The notes below the pieces were generated by a model that saw only the letters and a program-made list of their open reading frames with translations, searched no databases and was not told where the DNA came from. From Pantoea sp. IMH (GTDB taxonomy: Bacteria; Pseudomonadota; Gammaproteobacteria; Enterobacterales; Enterobacteriaceae), in assembly GCF_000599885.1 (NCBI RefSeq), contig NZ_JFGT01000002.1, forward strand, positions 1,075,862 through 1,139,861: a stretch of 64,000 nt of DNA, in the 5' to 3' direction. This document shows positions 27,957 through 36,607 of this stretch, piece after piece; position 1 is the stretch's first letter; every line of letters starts with the position of its first letter. The position numbers were made by a program, and so were the translations under genes.

Positions 27957-30101
27957 TCAGGATCTGATCATATAACCATAAAGGCGCTTAACGCCGGCGG
28001 CATCCGCCTCAGCGTAAACGCCCTGTAGTTCAGGCGAAAAGCCGGGCAGCAGATTCAGTCCCTCCTCCAGCGCCAGGAAATAGCGCTGTACGGCACCGCC
28101 CCACCGCTCGCCCGGCACCACGCAGAGCACACCTGGCGGATAAGGCAGCGCGCCTTCGGCCGCAATACGCCCTTCCGCATGAGCAATGGGCACCAGTTCC
28201 ACATTGCCGCGAATAAACTCCCTGTTGGCGTCCTGGGGATTTATCACGCTCTCCGGCAGGCTCTCCTGGCGGAACATCGCCTTCTGTAAATCCTTCACGC
28301 CATGGCTGACATAGAGCTGGTGCATTTCCTGACACAGGCGGCGCAGCGTGTAGCCCTCATAGCGCGCCCGGTTTTTGCGGTAGATGGTCGGCAGCACATC
28401 GCGCAGCAGCGCATCCTCTTTTATATGCTGCTCAAACTGCGCCAGCCTTGCCACAAGGTGCGCCATCTTTTCCATGCTTTCCGCAGGCGTGAGCAGAAAC
28501 AAGATCGAGTTGAGATCGCATTTCTCCGGCACCACGCCGTTCTCCCGCAGATAATTGGCGAGGATCGTCGCGGGAATGCCAAAGGAGGCATAGTGGCCGG
28601 TGACGGCATCAATGCCCGGCGTGGTCAGCAATAATTTGCAGGGATCGACCAGGTACTGGTCTTTTTCATAGCCGGTGAAGCCGTGCCAGTCGGCCCCTGG
28701 CGCGTAGCTGAAATAGCGCGTATCAGCGGCAATCTCAGCGGTCGTAGCCTCCTGCCAGGGTTTGCCGTCCACCTCATCCGGGATAAAAGGTTTGATCATC
28801 CCGCACTTCTGTAAGATGGCTTTACGCGTATCAATCCCCTGCATGACGCACTCATGCCACAGCCGGCGTCCTGCCTCGCCCTGATGCATTCGGGCATTCA
28901 CATCCAGCGCGGCGAAAAGCGGATAAAAGGGGCTGGTGGAGGCGTGCAGCATAAACGCGTTATTGAGCCGCTTATGGCTGCAAAAGCGCTGCTGTCCGCG
29001 AATATGATTATCTTTTTTGTGAATCTGCGAAGTCTGAGAGAATCCCGCCTGCTGCTTGTGTACCGACTGGGTAACAAAGATGCCCGGATCGTTTTCATTC
29101 AGTTCGAGCAAGAGCGGTGAACAGGCCTGCATTACCGGAATAAACTGCTCATAGCCAACCCAGGCGGAGTCAAACAGAATGTAGTCACACAAATGACCGA
29201 TGGCATCGAGCACTTTCCGGGCGTTATAGACTGTGCCGTCATAAGTGCCGAGCTGTATCACCGCCAGACGGAAAGGACGAGCTTCGCCAGCACGATCGGG
29301 CGCGACGCGTTGAATCTGCTCACGAAGCCAGCTTTCATCAAAGCAGTGTGCATCAATCCCACCGATAAAACCGAACGGATTGCGGGCCGTTTCCAGATAG
29401 ACCGGCGTGGCGCCTGCCTGAATCAGCGCGCCGTGGTGGTTTGATTTATGGTTATTGCGATCGAACAGCACCAAATCTCCACGCGTCAGCAGCGCATTGG
29501 TCACCACCTTATTCGCGCTGGAAGTACCGTTAAGCACAAAATAGGTTTTATCGGCATTAAAGACCCTGGCGGCAAACTTCTGCGCGTGCTTGGCCGAGCC
29601 TTCATGGATCAGCAGATCGCCCAGCTTCACATCCGCATTACACATATCAGCCCGGAAGATGTTCTCGCCAAAAAAGTCGAAGAACTGACGCCCCGCCGGA
29701 TGCTTTTTAAAGAACGCGCCGCCCTGATGACCCGGACAGGCAAAGGTACTGTTATCCATCGCAACATATTTGGTCAACGTCTGGAAAAACGGCGGCAGCA
29801 GCCCCGCCTGATATTCAGCGGCAGCGGCTTCAAGCAGCGCAGCATCGCCAGGCTCACCGGTAAGCAAACCGGTTACCTGCGGCAGATCCTGCGCCTGTTC
29901 TGGCGCATCCAGCGCGATAAAAACTGGCAGGTTAAAGCCGGTATGCCGGAGCAGCGCCAGCACGCCGCTGCGCGAATCCGGAACAGAGACCACGACCGCG
30001 GCAACATCGGTAAAGTCAGTATTATCCAGCGTTACGACTTCGCGCCCGGTCTGCAGATGGATGGCGACGGCGTTACTGGCTGCAATTTTCAGAGGTGTCA
30101 T
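27957..30101 (-). CDS. speC: Constitutive (biosynthetic) ornithine decarboxylase
   Basis: A 714-residue PLP enzyme that decarboxylates ornithine to putrescine. Order of domains: N-terminal response-regulator-like wing (about 1-105), the PLP fold with FACPGHQGGAFFKKHPAG, DSAWVGYEQF and the PLP lysine in TQSVHKQQAGFSQ, and a C-terminal domain with VLCVVPGERWGG. I choose ATG 30101, preceded by AAGGA at 8-9 bases; the longer frame lacks a family N-terminus. Length is close to E. coli SpeC (711 aa). I call speC rather than inducible speF because of the mltC-(insert)-speC synteny and the absence of a potE neighbour. Confidence 0.92.
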   Translation of the reverse strand: MTPLKIAASNAVAIHLQTGREVVTLDNTDFTDVAAVVVSVPDSRSGVLALLRHTGFNLPVFIALDAPEQAQDLPQVTGLLTGEPGDAALLEAAAAEYQAGLLPPFFQTLTKYVAMDNSTFACPGHQGGAFFKKHPAGRQFFDFFGENIFRADMCNADVKLGDLLIHEGSAKHAQKFAARVFNADKTYFVLNGTSSANKVVTNALLTRGDLVLFDRNNHKSNHHGALIQAGATPVYLETARNPFGFIGGIDAHCFDESWLREQIQRVAPDRAGEARPFRLAVIQLGTYDGTVYNARKVLDAIGHLCDYILFDSAWVGYEQFIPVMQACSPLLLELNENDPGIFVTQSVHKQQAGFSQTSQIHKKDNHIRGQQRFCSHKRLNNAFMLHASTSPFYPLFAALDVNARMHQGEAGRRLWHECVMQGIDTRKAILQKCGMIKPFIPDEVDGKPWQEATTAEIAADTRYFSYAPGADWHGFTGYEKDQYLVDPCKLLLTTPGIDAVTGHYASFGIPATILANYLRENGVVPEKCDLNSILFLLTPAESMEKMAHLVARLAQFEQHIKEDALLRDVLPTIYRKNRARYEGYTLRRLCQEMHQLYVSHGVKDLQKAMFRQESLPESVINPQDANREFIRGNVELVPIAHAEGRIAAEGALPYPPGVLCVVPGERWGGAVQRYFLALEEGLNLLPGFSPELQGVYAEADAAGVKRLYGYMIRS

Positions 30102-30762
30102 ATCACAAATCCTTAAGTGGCAAGGATGAGCGGGTGCCAGAGGCACAGCATGGACAGAGGCCACGGCCTTTATCCGGCGAACGGTATCGGAGGAGAGTTG
30201 AGCGACAGACGCTTCAGCCACAACCGCCAGACATCAGTAAAATCAGATGGGATCTGCTTTTACGCATGGCCAAAAGTGAGGCGCCGGACAGACCTCACCG
30301 CACGGTGAAGCAGGTGAAATCAGGGCGGGCAGAGACGATTTTTTGCCGTGGAAAAACCCGGCGGGGAAAAAGGCTGTTAAGCAGCGGCGTGGCTTTCATC
30401 GTAGCGACCTCAACAACGCTGGTGAGAATGACCGCAATGATGGCACTTATAAGTAAGGGATTCAAGGTAACGAAACAGGAGGAAGGCGGCGGGATTAAGC
30501 TTAGTTGTGTTGTTGATTACCAGTAGTAGCGTTTTACCAATAATGACGTTAAGAAAACCGTTATCGTTGCCAATGCCCCCAGATGAATGCCCCCTATCCT
30601 CTCTTCTTTCTGACAGTTCTGGTCAATAAAAAAGGCGATTCTGAACAGAGGCCGCGGGCCATTCTTAAGAACGGAAATCCGCCTGATTGTTCAGTAAACT
30701 CGCTGTTTTCACAGACGTTGATGGAAAAGAGTGCAATCGGTAACGTTTCAGTCATAAAGGCA
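30102..30762. other. Long speC upstream region, no gene supported
   Basis: About 660 bases lie between speC and the tRNA-Phe promoter. Short frames exist on both strands but none has a ribosome site plus recognisable protein. E. coli has yqgA here; it is absent. I found no SpeFL-type leader peptide before speC. Confidence 0.4.
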
Positions 30763-30791
30763 TTGACGCACCGCGACCAGTAAGGTTTAAT
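30763..30791 (+). promoter_or_regulatory. tRNA-Phe promoter
   Basis: TTGACG, a 17-base spacer, then TTTAAT, followed by a GC-rich discriminator (GCGCCCC). This is a typical strong, stringently controlled stable-RNA promoter just before the tRNA. Confidence 0.8.
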
Positions 30792-30801
30792 GCGCCCCGT
30801 T

Positions 30802-30877
30802 GCCCGGATAGCTCAGTCGGTAGAGCAGGGGATTGAAAATCCCCGTGTCCTTGGTTCGATTCCGAGTCCGGGCACCA
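30802..30877 (+). tRNA. pheV: tRNA-Phe (GAA)
   Basis: A complete 76-base cloverleaf, apparently identical to E. coli pheV. The 5' arm GCCCGGA pairs with TCCGGGC before the encoded ACCA; the anticodon loop is TTGAAAA with GAA; the T-loop is TTCGATT. The promoter and terminator are both recognisable. Position downstream of the speC locus corresponds to pheV in E. coli, a frequent integration site for islands. Confidence 0.97.
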
Positions 30878-30888
30878 TCATTCAAAGA

Positions 30889-30910
30889 ACCCGCCTTACG
30901 GCGGGTTTTT
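30889..30910 (+). terminator. Terminator of tRNA-Phe copy 1
   Basis: ACCCGCC-TTAC-GGCGGGT stem-loop followed by TTTT. Confidence 0.9.
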
Positions 30911-30926
30911 GCTTCCTGGCGTTCTG

Positions 30927-31709
30927 GTAGATTGCTGATAGTTAGATCACGTTATTTGCCTGCTACATTTCCCTTTGCTTTCCTGGCTATTCTTTACCTT
31001 CAGAGAGTTCAACACCCTCTGTCGAGTCTGTTTCTTACTTTCCTGCGACGGTCAGTTACGGTTTATCTCATGTCTGGTTGTTGATAATGATGTGAAAGCG
31101 CGGGAAACGGATAATTTGCATTGCGCAGTATTCTGCTGGTCTTTAAGGGATTATGACTCGGGAAATTCAGGGGTTAACTTCCCTTTACCTAAAACGTAAC
31201 AGTCACTGCCTCAGACACTCCAGAGCACCAACGGGTCTGTTTAAACAGTTCAGTTTTACCCTCACTATTTCCTCCCAAACAGAAGAGATAAAACATGCGT
31301 TACGGGCCAATTTTGGCAAAGATATTGCCAGGCTGGTATTAAGGGCCTTAAGAATCAGCTATGAAATTGTCCCCGAATATAAGACATAAAACGAAGCGCC
31401 AGAGAGTTAAAGTCTGACGGTAACGCTAACTAAACAGATCATTGAACGGGCATCAAAATAAACCCACCATAATAACTCCCCCTCATAATTATGAGTCGGC
31501 ATTACGGACGTCAATATTTAATTATGTAGCACGCGCAGCTATATTAAAGAGAATCATCAGTCCAGCCAGAAACCTCATGAAGTTTTAAGTCTCAATTGCT
31601 ATTAACTTTTATGGTATAAGCAGCTCATAATAAAATCCTGCTGAGTAAACCCTTGAGTATGCCAGCAGGAGGCTATTAAGAAAAATAATGATGTGACCTC
31701 CCTGCCTTT
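30927..31709. other. AT-rich left part of the tRNA-flanked insert
   Basis: About 780 visibly AT-rich bases. A 78-codon plus-strand frame (31153-31389) exists, but I recognise nothing in it. No integrase, transposase or terminal repeats are visible. Confidence 0.4.
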
Positions 31710-32039
31710 TCAGTCATATAACCACCGACCCGCCTTTGCAGACTCGATAATCATCGCAACAGTCAGCGGTTTGACTTCTGGTGCCGGCGAAGGTCTCTTT
31801 TGCCAAAATGGATATTCATATTCGAAGTAGTTTCTACCATCAAAGTTTGAATGTTCAATTTCAAAATGCCCGAACAAGTCTGATAAAAAATCATGTGCAT
31901 CTTCTGGTACAAACTGAAAGTCATCGAGTAAGGACCATTCCTTAGTGACCTGCTTAACTTCGGGTTTAAACCATCTCGTTCTCACAGGATAACGCTCCAT
32001 GATGTACCCGATAACTTCTTTTTCGTAATCTCTGCCCAT
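31710..32039 (-). CDS. DUF1493 family protein, possible immunity protein
   Basis: A 109-residue acidic cytosolic protein of the DUF1493 family, seen in VIGYIMERYPVRTRWF, EWSLLDDFQFVPEDAHDFLS and FEIEHSNFDGRNYFEYEYPFW. Members are common in enterobacterial accessory loci, and several sit beside contact-dependent or type VI cargo; an immunity role here is inference from position. The start chosen, ATG 32039, overlaps the stop of the preceding gene (TAATG); an ATG five codons upstream is possible. It is the third gene of hcp-cargo-DUF1493. Confidence 0.7.
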   Translation of the reverse strand: MGRDYEKEVIGYIMERYPVRTRWFKPEVKQVTKEWSLLDDFQFVPEDAHDFLSDLFGHFEIEHSNFDGRNYFEYEYPFWQKRPSPAPEVKPLTVAMIIESAKAGRWLYD

Positions 32040-32506
32040 TAGAATGAAGTCCATTGTATACGATCTTTCGGACGAGCAATCAGATTGTATTTTTGGCGCG
32101 TACGTATAGCAACAAGCTGAACTGTGATTATTAATTCAGCATAACCTACAAACGGAACCCAGCGGCCTAAGAAGGTTGCTATTTTGCTGGTAGGAACCAT
32201 TTTTAGTTTTGACAGTTTACCCATAGGTGCACCCAGCCTGAGTCCGAACGGGAAACGAGTATCCCCCAAAAGCTTTCTTGACAGGATAGAGGCTACACTC
32301 GTACCTGGTGTGTTAGTGGCGGCTGATAGCTTTCCTGAAACCGGGATGAATGGCTGGCCAATCAGAACCATACTGGCAGCTTCAGTGGTTATCCCTAATG
32401 CATCTGCAAGCTGCTCAATGAAGATCAGGTCAAACAGTTCGCCGGACGTCACATTAGCGTGTCCATGGTAGTCGTATGTCCTGTTTCTCTCATCAATGGT
32501 ACCCAT
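32039..32506 (-). CDS. Small membrane-type protein between hcp and DUF1493, candidate T6SS cargo
   Basis: A 155-residue protein with a polar N-terminus (MGTIDERNRTYDYHG), a glycine/proline-rich middle (GQPFIPVSGKLSAATNTPGT) and one strong hydrophobic stretch near 120-140 (GRWVPFVGYAELIITVQLVA) before a basic tail (RTRQKYNLIARPKDRIQW). It recalls the small membrane proteins found after hcp in Salmonella and Pantoea, but I cannot name a domain. ATG 32506 follows the hcp stop by 10 bases with a G-rich ribosome site. A toxin acting on membranes, delivered through Hcp, is a reasonable hypothesis; no catalytic motif is visible. Confidence 0.6.
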   Translation of the reverse strand: MGTIDERNRTYDYHGHANVTSGELFDLIFIEQLADALGITTEAASMVLIGQPFIPVSGKLSAATNTPGTSVASILSRKLLGDTRFPFGLRLGAPMGKLSKLKMVPTSKIATFLGRWVPFVGYAELIITVQLVAIRTRQKYNLIARPKDRIQWTSF

Positions 32507-32516
32507 TCCCACCCCG

Positions 32517-32999
32517 CTACGCCGTTTGGCGCTCATTCCAGGCATCTGCAAAAATAATGTTACCGTCGCAATGTTTCCAGGTGATTTTCTCGTAGCGCAT
32601 TTCTACGGTTTCGAGGTGGTTATTATTGGTGTCAGCGGGTGCAGCCATTGTTGGCGATACGGACACAATGCGAACCCCTTCAAGCAGCATGTTAAAATAC
32701 TCAACTTCTTGTCCAGCATCATTAATTTTGTACCACTTTAATTCAGCTTTTTGCAGTGCCTGCCCGGTAGCCACCGCCCTGTACAGATAGGGACTTGAGT
32801 AATCAAACTCCTTAATAATGAGCATCGGTGAATGCTGACGTGTGCCAGTAGGCTTACCCGTAGCATTATCCGTAGGGATACTCAGGTTGTGATGGAATCC
32901 TTTAAACTCAATGCTAGATTCTCTATTTTGAACATCACATCCTCCCTTGATAAGTGCGCCACCATCATCGTACAACCACATGTTACCCGGTATAGCCAT
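32517..32999 (-). CDS. hcp: Type VI secretion tube protein Hcp (orphan copy)
   Basis: A 160-residue Hcp, the ring protein that stacks into the T6SS inner tube and can carry small effectors in its lumen. The start MAIPGNMWLYDDGGALIKG is typical; IEFKGFHHNLSIP, SPMLIIKEFDYSSPYLYRAV and AELKWYKINDAGQEVEYFNM follow the family pattern. AAGGGA lies about 9 bases before ATG 32999. The frame stays open 45 codons further upstream to ATG 33134. No other T6SS structural gene is in the window, so this is an orphan hcp island that must rely on a T6SS elsewhere. Confidence 0.88.
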   Translation of the reverse strand: MAIPGNMWLYDDGGALIKGGCDVQNRESSIEFKGFHHNLSIPTDNATGKPTGTRQHSPMLIIKEFDYSSPYLYRAVATGQALQKAELKWYKINDAGQEVEYFNMLLEGVRIVSVSPTMAAPADTNNNHLETVEMRYEKITWKHCDGNIIFADAWNERQTA

Positions 33000-33266
33000 T
33001 TTCGATAATCCCTTATCATATATGTGGATTAAGGAGTCTAATACTTTGTCTTTAAGGAGTAAATGAACAATTTCAGATGGGTTAATGTGATTGCCATCAG
33101 GGAAATTAATAGATTTATTAATAGGGTATAACATTATCTTTCGTAGAGATGCAGAGTTATAGCATCTGCCAGATGGCAGAGTTCTGAGAGAAACGTCGAG
33201 ACCGTCCCTTGAGAAAAGCCAATCACTTTTTGTTTAAAGAAACAGTAAATTGGAATATTCGCTAAA

Positions 33267-33297
33267 GATTATCCATTGGTGAAAGCAATGGATAATC
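33267..33297. repeat. Perfect 12-bp inverted repeat at the right end of the insert
   Basis: GATTATCCATTG and CAATGGATAATC flank a 7-base spacer (GTGAAAG), immediately before the second tRNA-Phe repeat. There is no T-run. It could be a remnant recombination site, a regulatory palindrome or a hairpin. Confidence 0.6.
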
Positions 33298-33316
33298 CAG
33301 TTTAATGCGCCCCGTT

Positions 33317-33391
33317 GCCCGGATAGCTCAGTCGGTAGAGCAGGGGATTGAAAATCCCCGTGTCCCTGGTTCGATTCCGAGTCCGGCACCA
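33317..33391 (+). pseudogene. Degenerate tRNA-Phe copy
   Basis: A 75-base copy of tRNA-Phe. One G is missing from the 3' acceptor strand (TCCGGC instead of TCCGGGC) and a T-to-C change makes a C-A mismatch in the T-stem. The -10 box is kept but the -35 region (around 33278) no longer resembles TTGACG. It is probably not functional. Confidence 0.75.
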
Positions 33392-33402
33392 TTATTTAAA
33401 GA

Positions 33403-33424
33403 ACCCGCCTTACGGCGGGTTTTT
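33403..33424 (+). terminator. Terminator of the tRNA-Phe-like copy
   Basis: The same ACCCGCC-TTAC-GGCGGGT stem with T-run as after copy 1. Confidence 0.85.
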
Positions 33425-33440
33425 GCTTTCTGGTGTTCTG

Positions 33441-34034
33441 CCCACGGATGTCACTGCCCTGATTCCATCAGCCTGAATCTTTTCGCTACTTTCTCTCCGC
33501 TCACTGTGTCTGCCGGTCTTTGCACTGCCATAAGCACGCTTTCGATCATGACTAGCTCTCTGATGAAGTTATCATGACAAGGGAGAATTGGGTCTTTGTC
33601 CGGCCTGAGGAAAAACGCTTTATCGGCCCATTCAGTCATATCAAACAAGTGAACCTGCCAGGGGCATCTTTTGCACTATCTGTACTTTGTCTGACAGTCC
33701 CGGCTGCCACCAGAAAACCTGATCTTACAGTGGCTCTTTTACTTCATTTAACAAAAATGATGATCGTTGCTTATGTTACATAAGCGACCCATTCCAGCTT
33801 GACGCTCTGTTAGTGCAGAAGGCAGCTCAGCAGAGCAGATAACTGGTTACTTCTGTACTCTTAGGCCATCTCCCTCAGTGAGTCGATCTCATCAATCTTT
33901 TATCATTATCTGTCTGGAAAAATGTCGCTTCAGAAGGCAACCATCTGTTTTACATACTGATAACTTAACGAGCATCGTGCCGCTTTAAGGCTGCATACAC
34001 TAAGAATTTTCTTAACACGAAGGGTTCACTTTTC
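33441..34034. other. Region without supported gene
   Basis: About 600 bases. Short overlapping frames on both strands (for example 33574-33783) have no recognisable content or ribosome site. Confidence 0.4.
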
Positions 34035-34451
34035 ATGCAAATAGGATTAATCTTACGCGCATTAAAATTTCTGGGGGACAGTACGTTGAGAATCGCTTTA
34101 GGGGCAGCCCTTTTTTTGACCGCCATCACTGCGCATGCCGCATTTATCCATCCGATGGACTTTGATAATTCCGCCGCACAGCAGCAGCAAGTGATTAACT
34201 ATATTCAGTCAAACGTCGCCGCAGATTACTGTGAGGGTGCGGTGGATATGTGCCAGCCCACCACCTTACGTATGATGGAAAAAACGAACCTTAAAGCCTT
34301 CAAACATCTCACCCAGGCGACAGACCGCAAGCTTCTGGATAAGGTTATCAGCGATTACTGCGACGGTGGCCCTGACTCGTGCAGCTACTCCACCATTAAT
34401 ATGATGTACAATCAGAATCTGAAAGTCAGCAAGACCAGCCTTAGCTGGTAA
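34035..34451 (+). CDS. Exported protein with two internal DYC repeats, function unknown
   Basis: A 138-residue protein that I do not recognise. An N-terminal hydrophobic stretch (LRIALGAALFLTAITAHA) looks like a signal peptide with cleavage after AHA; it is preceded by about 18 extra residues, so a downstream TTG (about 34086) is a possible true start. The mature part is built of two related units: ADYCEGAVDMCQPTTLRMME-x-TNLKAFK and SDYCDGGPDSCSYSTINMMY-x-QNLKVSK. Both share DYC-x(6)-C, T-x-x-MM and NLK-x-x-K, and the four Cys would suit disulfides. Periplasmic or secreted location is inferred. Confidence 0.65.
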   Translation: MQIGLILRALKFLGDSTLRIALGAALFLTAITAHAAFIHPMDFDNSAAQQQQVINYIQSNVAADYCEGAVDMCQPTTLRMMEKTNLKAFKHLTQATDRKLLDKVISDYCDGGPDSCSYSTINMMYNQNLKVSKTSLSW

Positions 34452-34817
34452 CTGAGGCAGACACCGCGCTTTATGGGGGTTATCAGCAAGCCCCCTTTCC
34501 CGACGCCCCGGAAATACTTTCTCCCTGCCGCTTCTTTACGAATGTATCTAAAACCAATACTCAAATTATCACGTTATTTCGCGGTCAGTTTTGGTGGTGA
34601 AATAGTGGCGATATAACTCCACGCTGGCAGGAAATGTGAATCTGGCGCAGTTTGCGCTATCTCCTGTAACAGGCTAGTGACGCCAGACGTAAACAATTTC
34701 AGTTTCGACCAGCATACCTTAAGAAGGTATACCCTTTTCTAAGCTCGCCCTGCGCTATACGCATTTACATCAAACACAAAAAGTAGCGGATGCCCAACGG
34801 CATGTTGCAATGTTGTA
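34452..34817. other. Region without gene, possible terminator
   Basis: About 370 bases. A GGGGG/CCCCC stem followed by TTT at 34475-34498 may terminate the preceding gene. Nothing else is recognisable. Confidence 0.35.
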
Positions 34818-36293
34818 CTACGCCCGCCAGAAAAAGCGTGAGAAGAGGATCAGCACCGGATAGATCTCCAGCCGTCCCAGTATCATCGCCGCGCACATCA
34901 GGTATTTGGCACCATCACTCAGCGTGCCAAAAGTGGACGCAGTTTCGCCAAACCCCAGCCCCATATTATTGATACAGGCCGCTACGGTGGCGAACGACGT
35001 CATCAGGTCATAGCCCATCACGTTCAGCGCCCAGATAAAAAAAATCGTGAACAGGATATAGAGAAAAAAGAAGCTCCATACCGAGCGAAGAATGCGTTCA
35101 TTTACCACGCTGCCGCCAATGCGGATGCTCAGCAGCGCATGGGGATGCGAGAGCTGGTGCAGCTCCTGGCGACTCTGTTTGAACAGCACCAGAAAGCGCA
35201 GCGCCTTAATCCCGCCGCAGGTAGAGCCCACGCAACCGCCGAAAAAACTGGTGGTCAGCAGCAGCATAATGGTGTGCGCTGGCCAGTTAGCGTAATCGCT
35301 GGTTGCCAGACCGTTATCGGTGATCATCGAACTGGTCAGGAAGAAAGCATGTATCAGGCTGCCGGTTAGGTTATACATCCCGGCGTGCCAGATCTGCCAG
35401 GCGACGATCAGCACGACGATCGCGGTAATCAGCAGAAAGAAGCGCAGCTCGGCATTCTGCCGGAAAGGCTGCAACGTACGCCGGGTAAAGGCCACAAACC
35501 AGACGGTAAAATTGATCGCCGAGAGCAGTGAAAAAATGCCTGCTACCAGCTCAATAGCATGGCTGTTCCAGTAGCCGATACTCTCGCTACGGGTAGAGAA
35601 ACCGCCCAGTGAGACGGTCGAAAGTCCGTGGCAGAGCGCGTCAAATGCGGGCATACCGGCCAGCATATAGGCCATGGAACAGGTCAGCCCCAGCAGCAGA
35701 TAAGTGAGCCACAGGCTGCGTGCCGTATCCGCCAGCCGCGGCGTCAGGCGTTCCTCTTTGAACGGGCCTGGCATTTCTGACTGATAAAGTCGGGCACCGC
35801 CAATCCCCAGCAGCGGCAGCACGGCGACCGCAAGCACGATGACGCCCAGCCCGCCGATAAAATTAAGCTGCGCCCGGTAGTAGAGATAGGCATGCGGGAG
35901 CGCGCTGACGTCACCGATTACCGTGGCTCCTGTGGTCGTAATCCCGGAAACCCCCTCGAACAACGCACCGGCAAAGCCCAGCCCCACAGCATCATCCAGC
36001 CAGAGCGGCATGGCGCTGATGACGGAAAAGAGCAGCCAGAACAGCACAATGATCACAAAACCGTCGCGGGTTCTGAGCTGAATACCAGCATGCTTCGTCG
36101 ACAGCCAGGCCCCGCCGCCGAGCGTAAAAAAGGTCAGGAAAGTGGTCAGGAAAGCGAGGTAGCTGCGTTCTTTATCGATCAGGGCGATCAGCATGGGTGG
36201 CAACATGGAAAAACTGTAAAGAAGCACCAAAAAGCCACAGAGGTGCGTCACCACCCGCAAACGGTGAACGTTAATGACTGGTGTAAATTGCAC
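34818..36293 (-). CDS. Trk-type potassium uptake membrane protein (TrkG/TrkH family)
   Basis: A 491-residue inner-membrane K+ transporter with the four-fold pore-loop layout. Selectivity-filter loops are visible as SGITTTGATV, STVSLGGFST, SMITDNGLATSD and NNMGLGFGETAS. GGCVGSTCGGIKALRF is the conserved stretch following the third unit. It would work with the NAD-binding TrkA. It is not beside the usual trkH neighbours, so it is an extra TrkG/TrkH-type copy; I leave the symbol open. The start ATG 36293 gives a length close to E. coli TrkH (483 aa). Confidence 0.88.
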   Translation of the reverse strand: MQFTPVINVHRLRVVTHLCGFLVLLYSFSMLPPMLIALIDKERSYLAFLTTFLTFFTLGGGAWLSTKHAGIQLRTRDGFVIIVLFWLLFSVISAMPLWLDDAVGLGFAGALFEGVSGITTTGATVIGDVSALPHAYLYYRAQLNFIGGLGVIVLAVAVLPLLGIGGARLYQSEMPGPFKEERLTPRLADTARSLWLTYLLLGLTCSMAYMLAGMPAFDALCHGLSTVSLGGFSTRSESIGYWNSHAIELVAGIFSLLSAINFTVWFVAFTRRTLQPFRQNAELRFFLLITAIVVLIVAWQIWHAGMYNLTGSLIHAFFLTSSMITDNGLATSDYANWPAHTIMLLLTTSFFGGCVGSTCGGIKALRFLVLFKQSRQELHQLSHPHALLSIRIGGSVVNERILRSVWSFFFLYILFTIFFIWALNVMGYDLMTSFATVAACINNMGLGFGETASTFGTLSDGAKYLMCAAMILGRLEIYPVLILFSRFFWRA

Positions 36294-36556
36294 AGCACGG
36301 CTCCGGTTAGGGGAATTCTGACATAAAATCCTGCCGTCCTATTAAACCCTGCCCGCCGTAAAAATATCGTAAAAAAAGCGGCTGAAACGCAATTATCTGG
36401 CTCGTCAGCGAGAGTGACGACGGAGCGCGGGAGGCGTAGAGAGACGGGGAATAAAGCGTCCTGTGCCATGGACGACACGGCTCAGCCGGTCAGAAGCGAG
36501 CTCCTGTGTCTTACGGGCGAGCCTGTTCCCGAAGCCGACACGTTATTAAGAACAAT
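36294..36556. other. trkG/H-type gene upstream region
   Basis: About 260 bases up to the next terminator. A short minus-strand frame (36248-36478) overlaps the transporter start and is not supported. Confidence 0.35.
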
Positions 36557-36580
36557 AAAAGCAGCCGGATGGCTGCTTTT
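36557..36580 (-). terminator. Terminator after the AI-2E-family gene (bidirectional)
   Basis: AAAAGCAGCC-GGAT-GGCTGCTTTT: a 10-bp stem whose minus-strand end is T-rich, about 28 bases beyond the stop of the gene at 36608. Confidence 0.85.
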
Positions 36581-36607
36581 ACCGTAACGAAGCGGGGAAT
36601 CGTTTTG

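Larger units (their letters stand above)
30785..30926. repeat. Direct repeat copy 1 (tRNA-Phe with -10 box and terminator)
   Basis: From GTTTAATGCGCCCC through the tRNA and its terminator to GTTCTG, this 142-base segment recurs with few changes at 33300-33440. The -35 box at 30763 lies outside the repeat. Confidence 0.85.
33300..33440. repeat. Direct repeat copy 2 (tRNA-Phe-like)
   Basis: This 141-base segment repeats 30785-30926, including the TTTAAT -10 box, discriminator, tRNA body and terminator, with a few differences. The break point lies between the -35 and -10 boxes. Confidence 0.85.

Noticed and set aside
30102..30762. Possible ornithine-sensing leader peptide (SpeFL type) before speC
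   Set aside because: No short frame with the basic/aromatic SpeFL pattern was seen on the minus strand.
31153..31389. 78-codon plus-strand frame in the tRNA-flanked insert
   Set aside because: No recognisable domain, no convincing ribosome site, and it lies in AT-rich DNA of mixed quality; not supported as a gene.
30927..33299. Integrative island with integrase
   Set aside because: The insert has no integrase or transposase, and the flanking repeats span the entire tRNA rather than a short att site.
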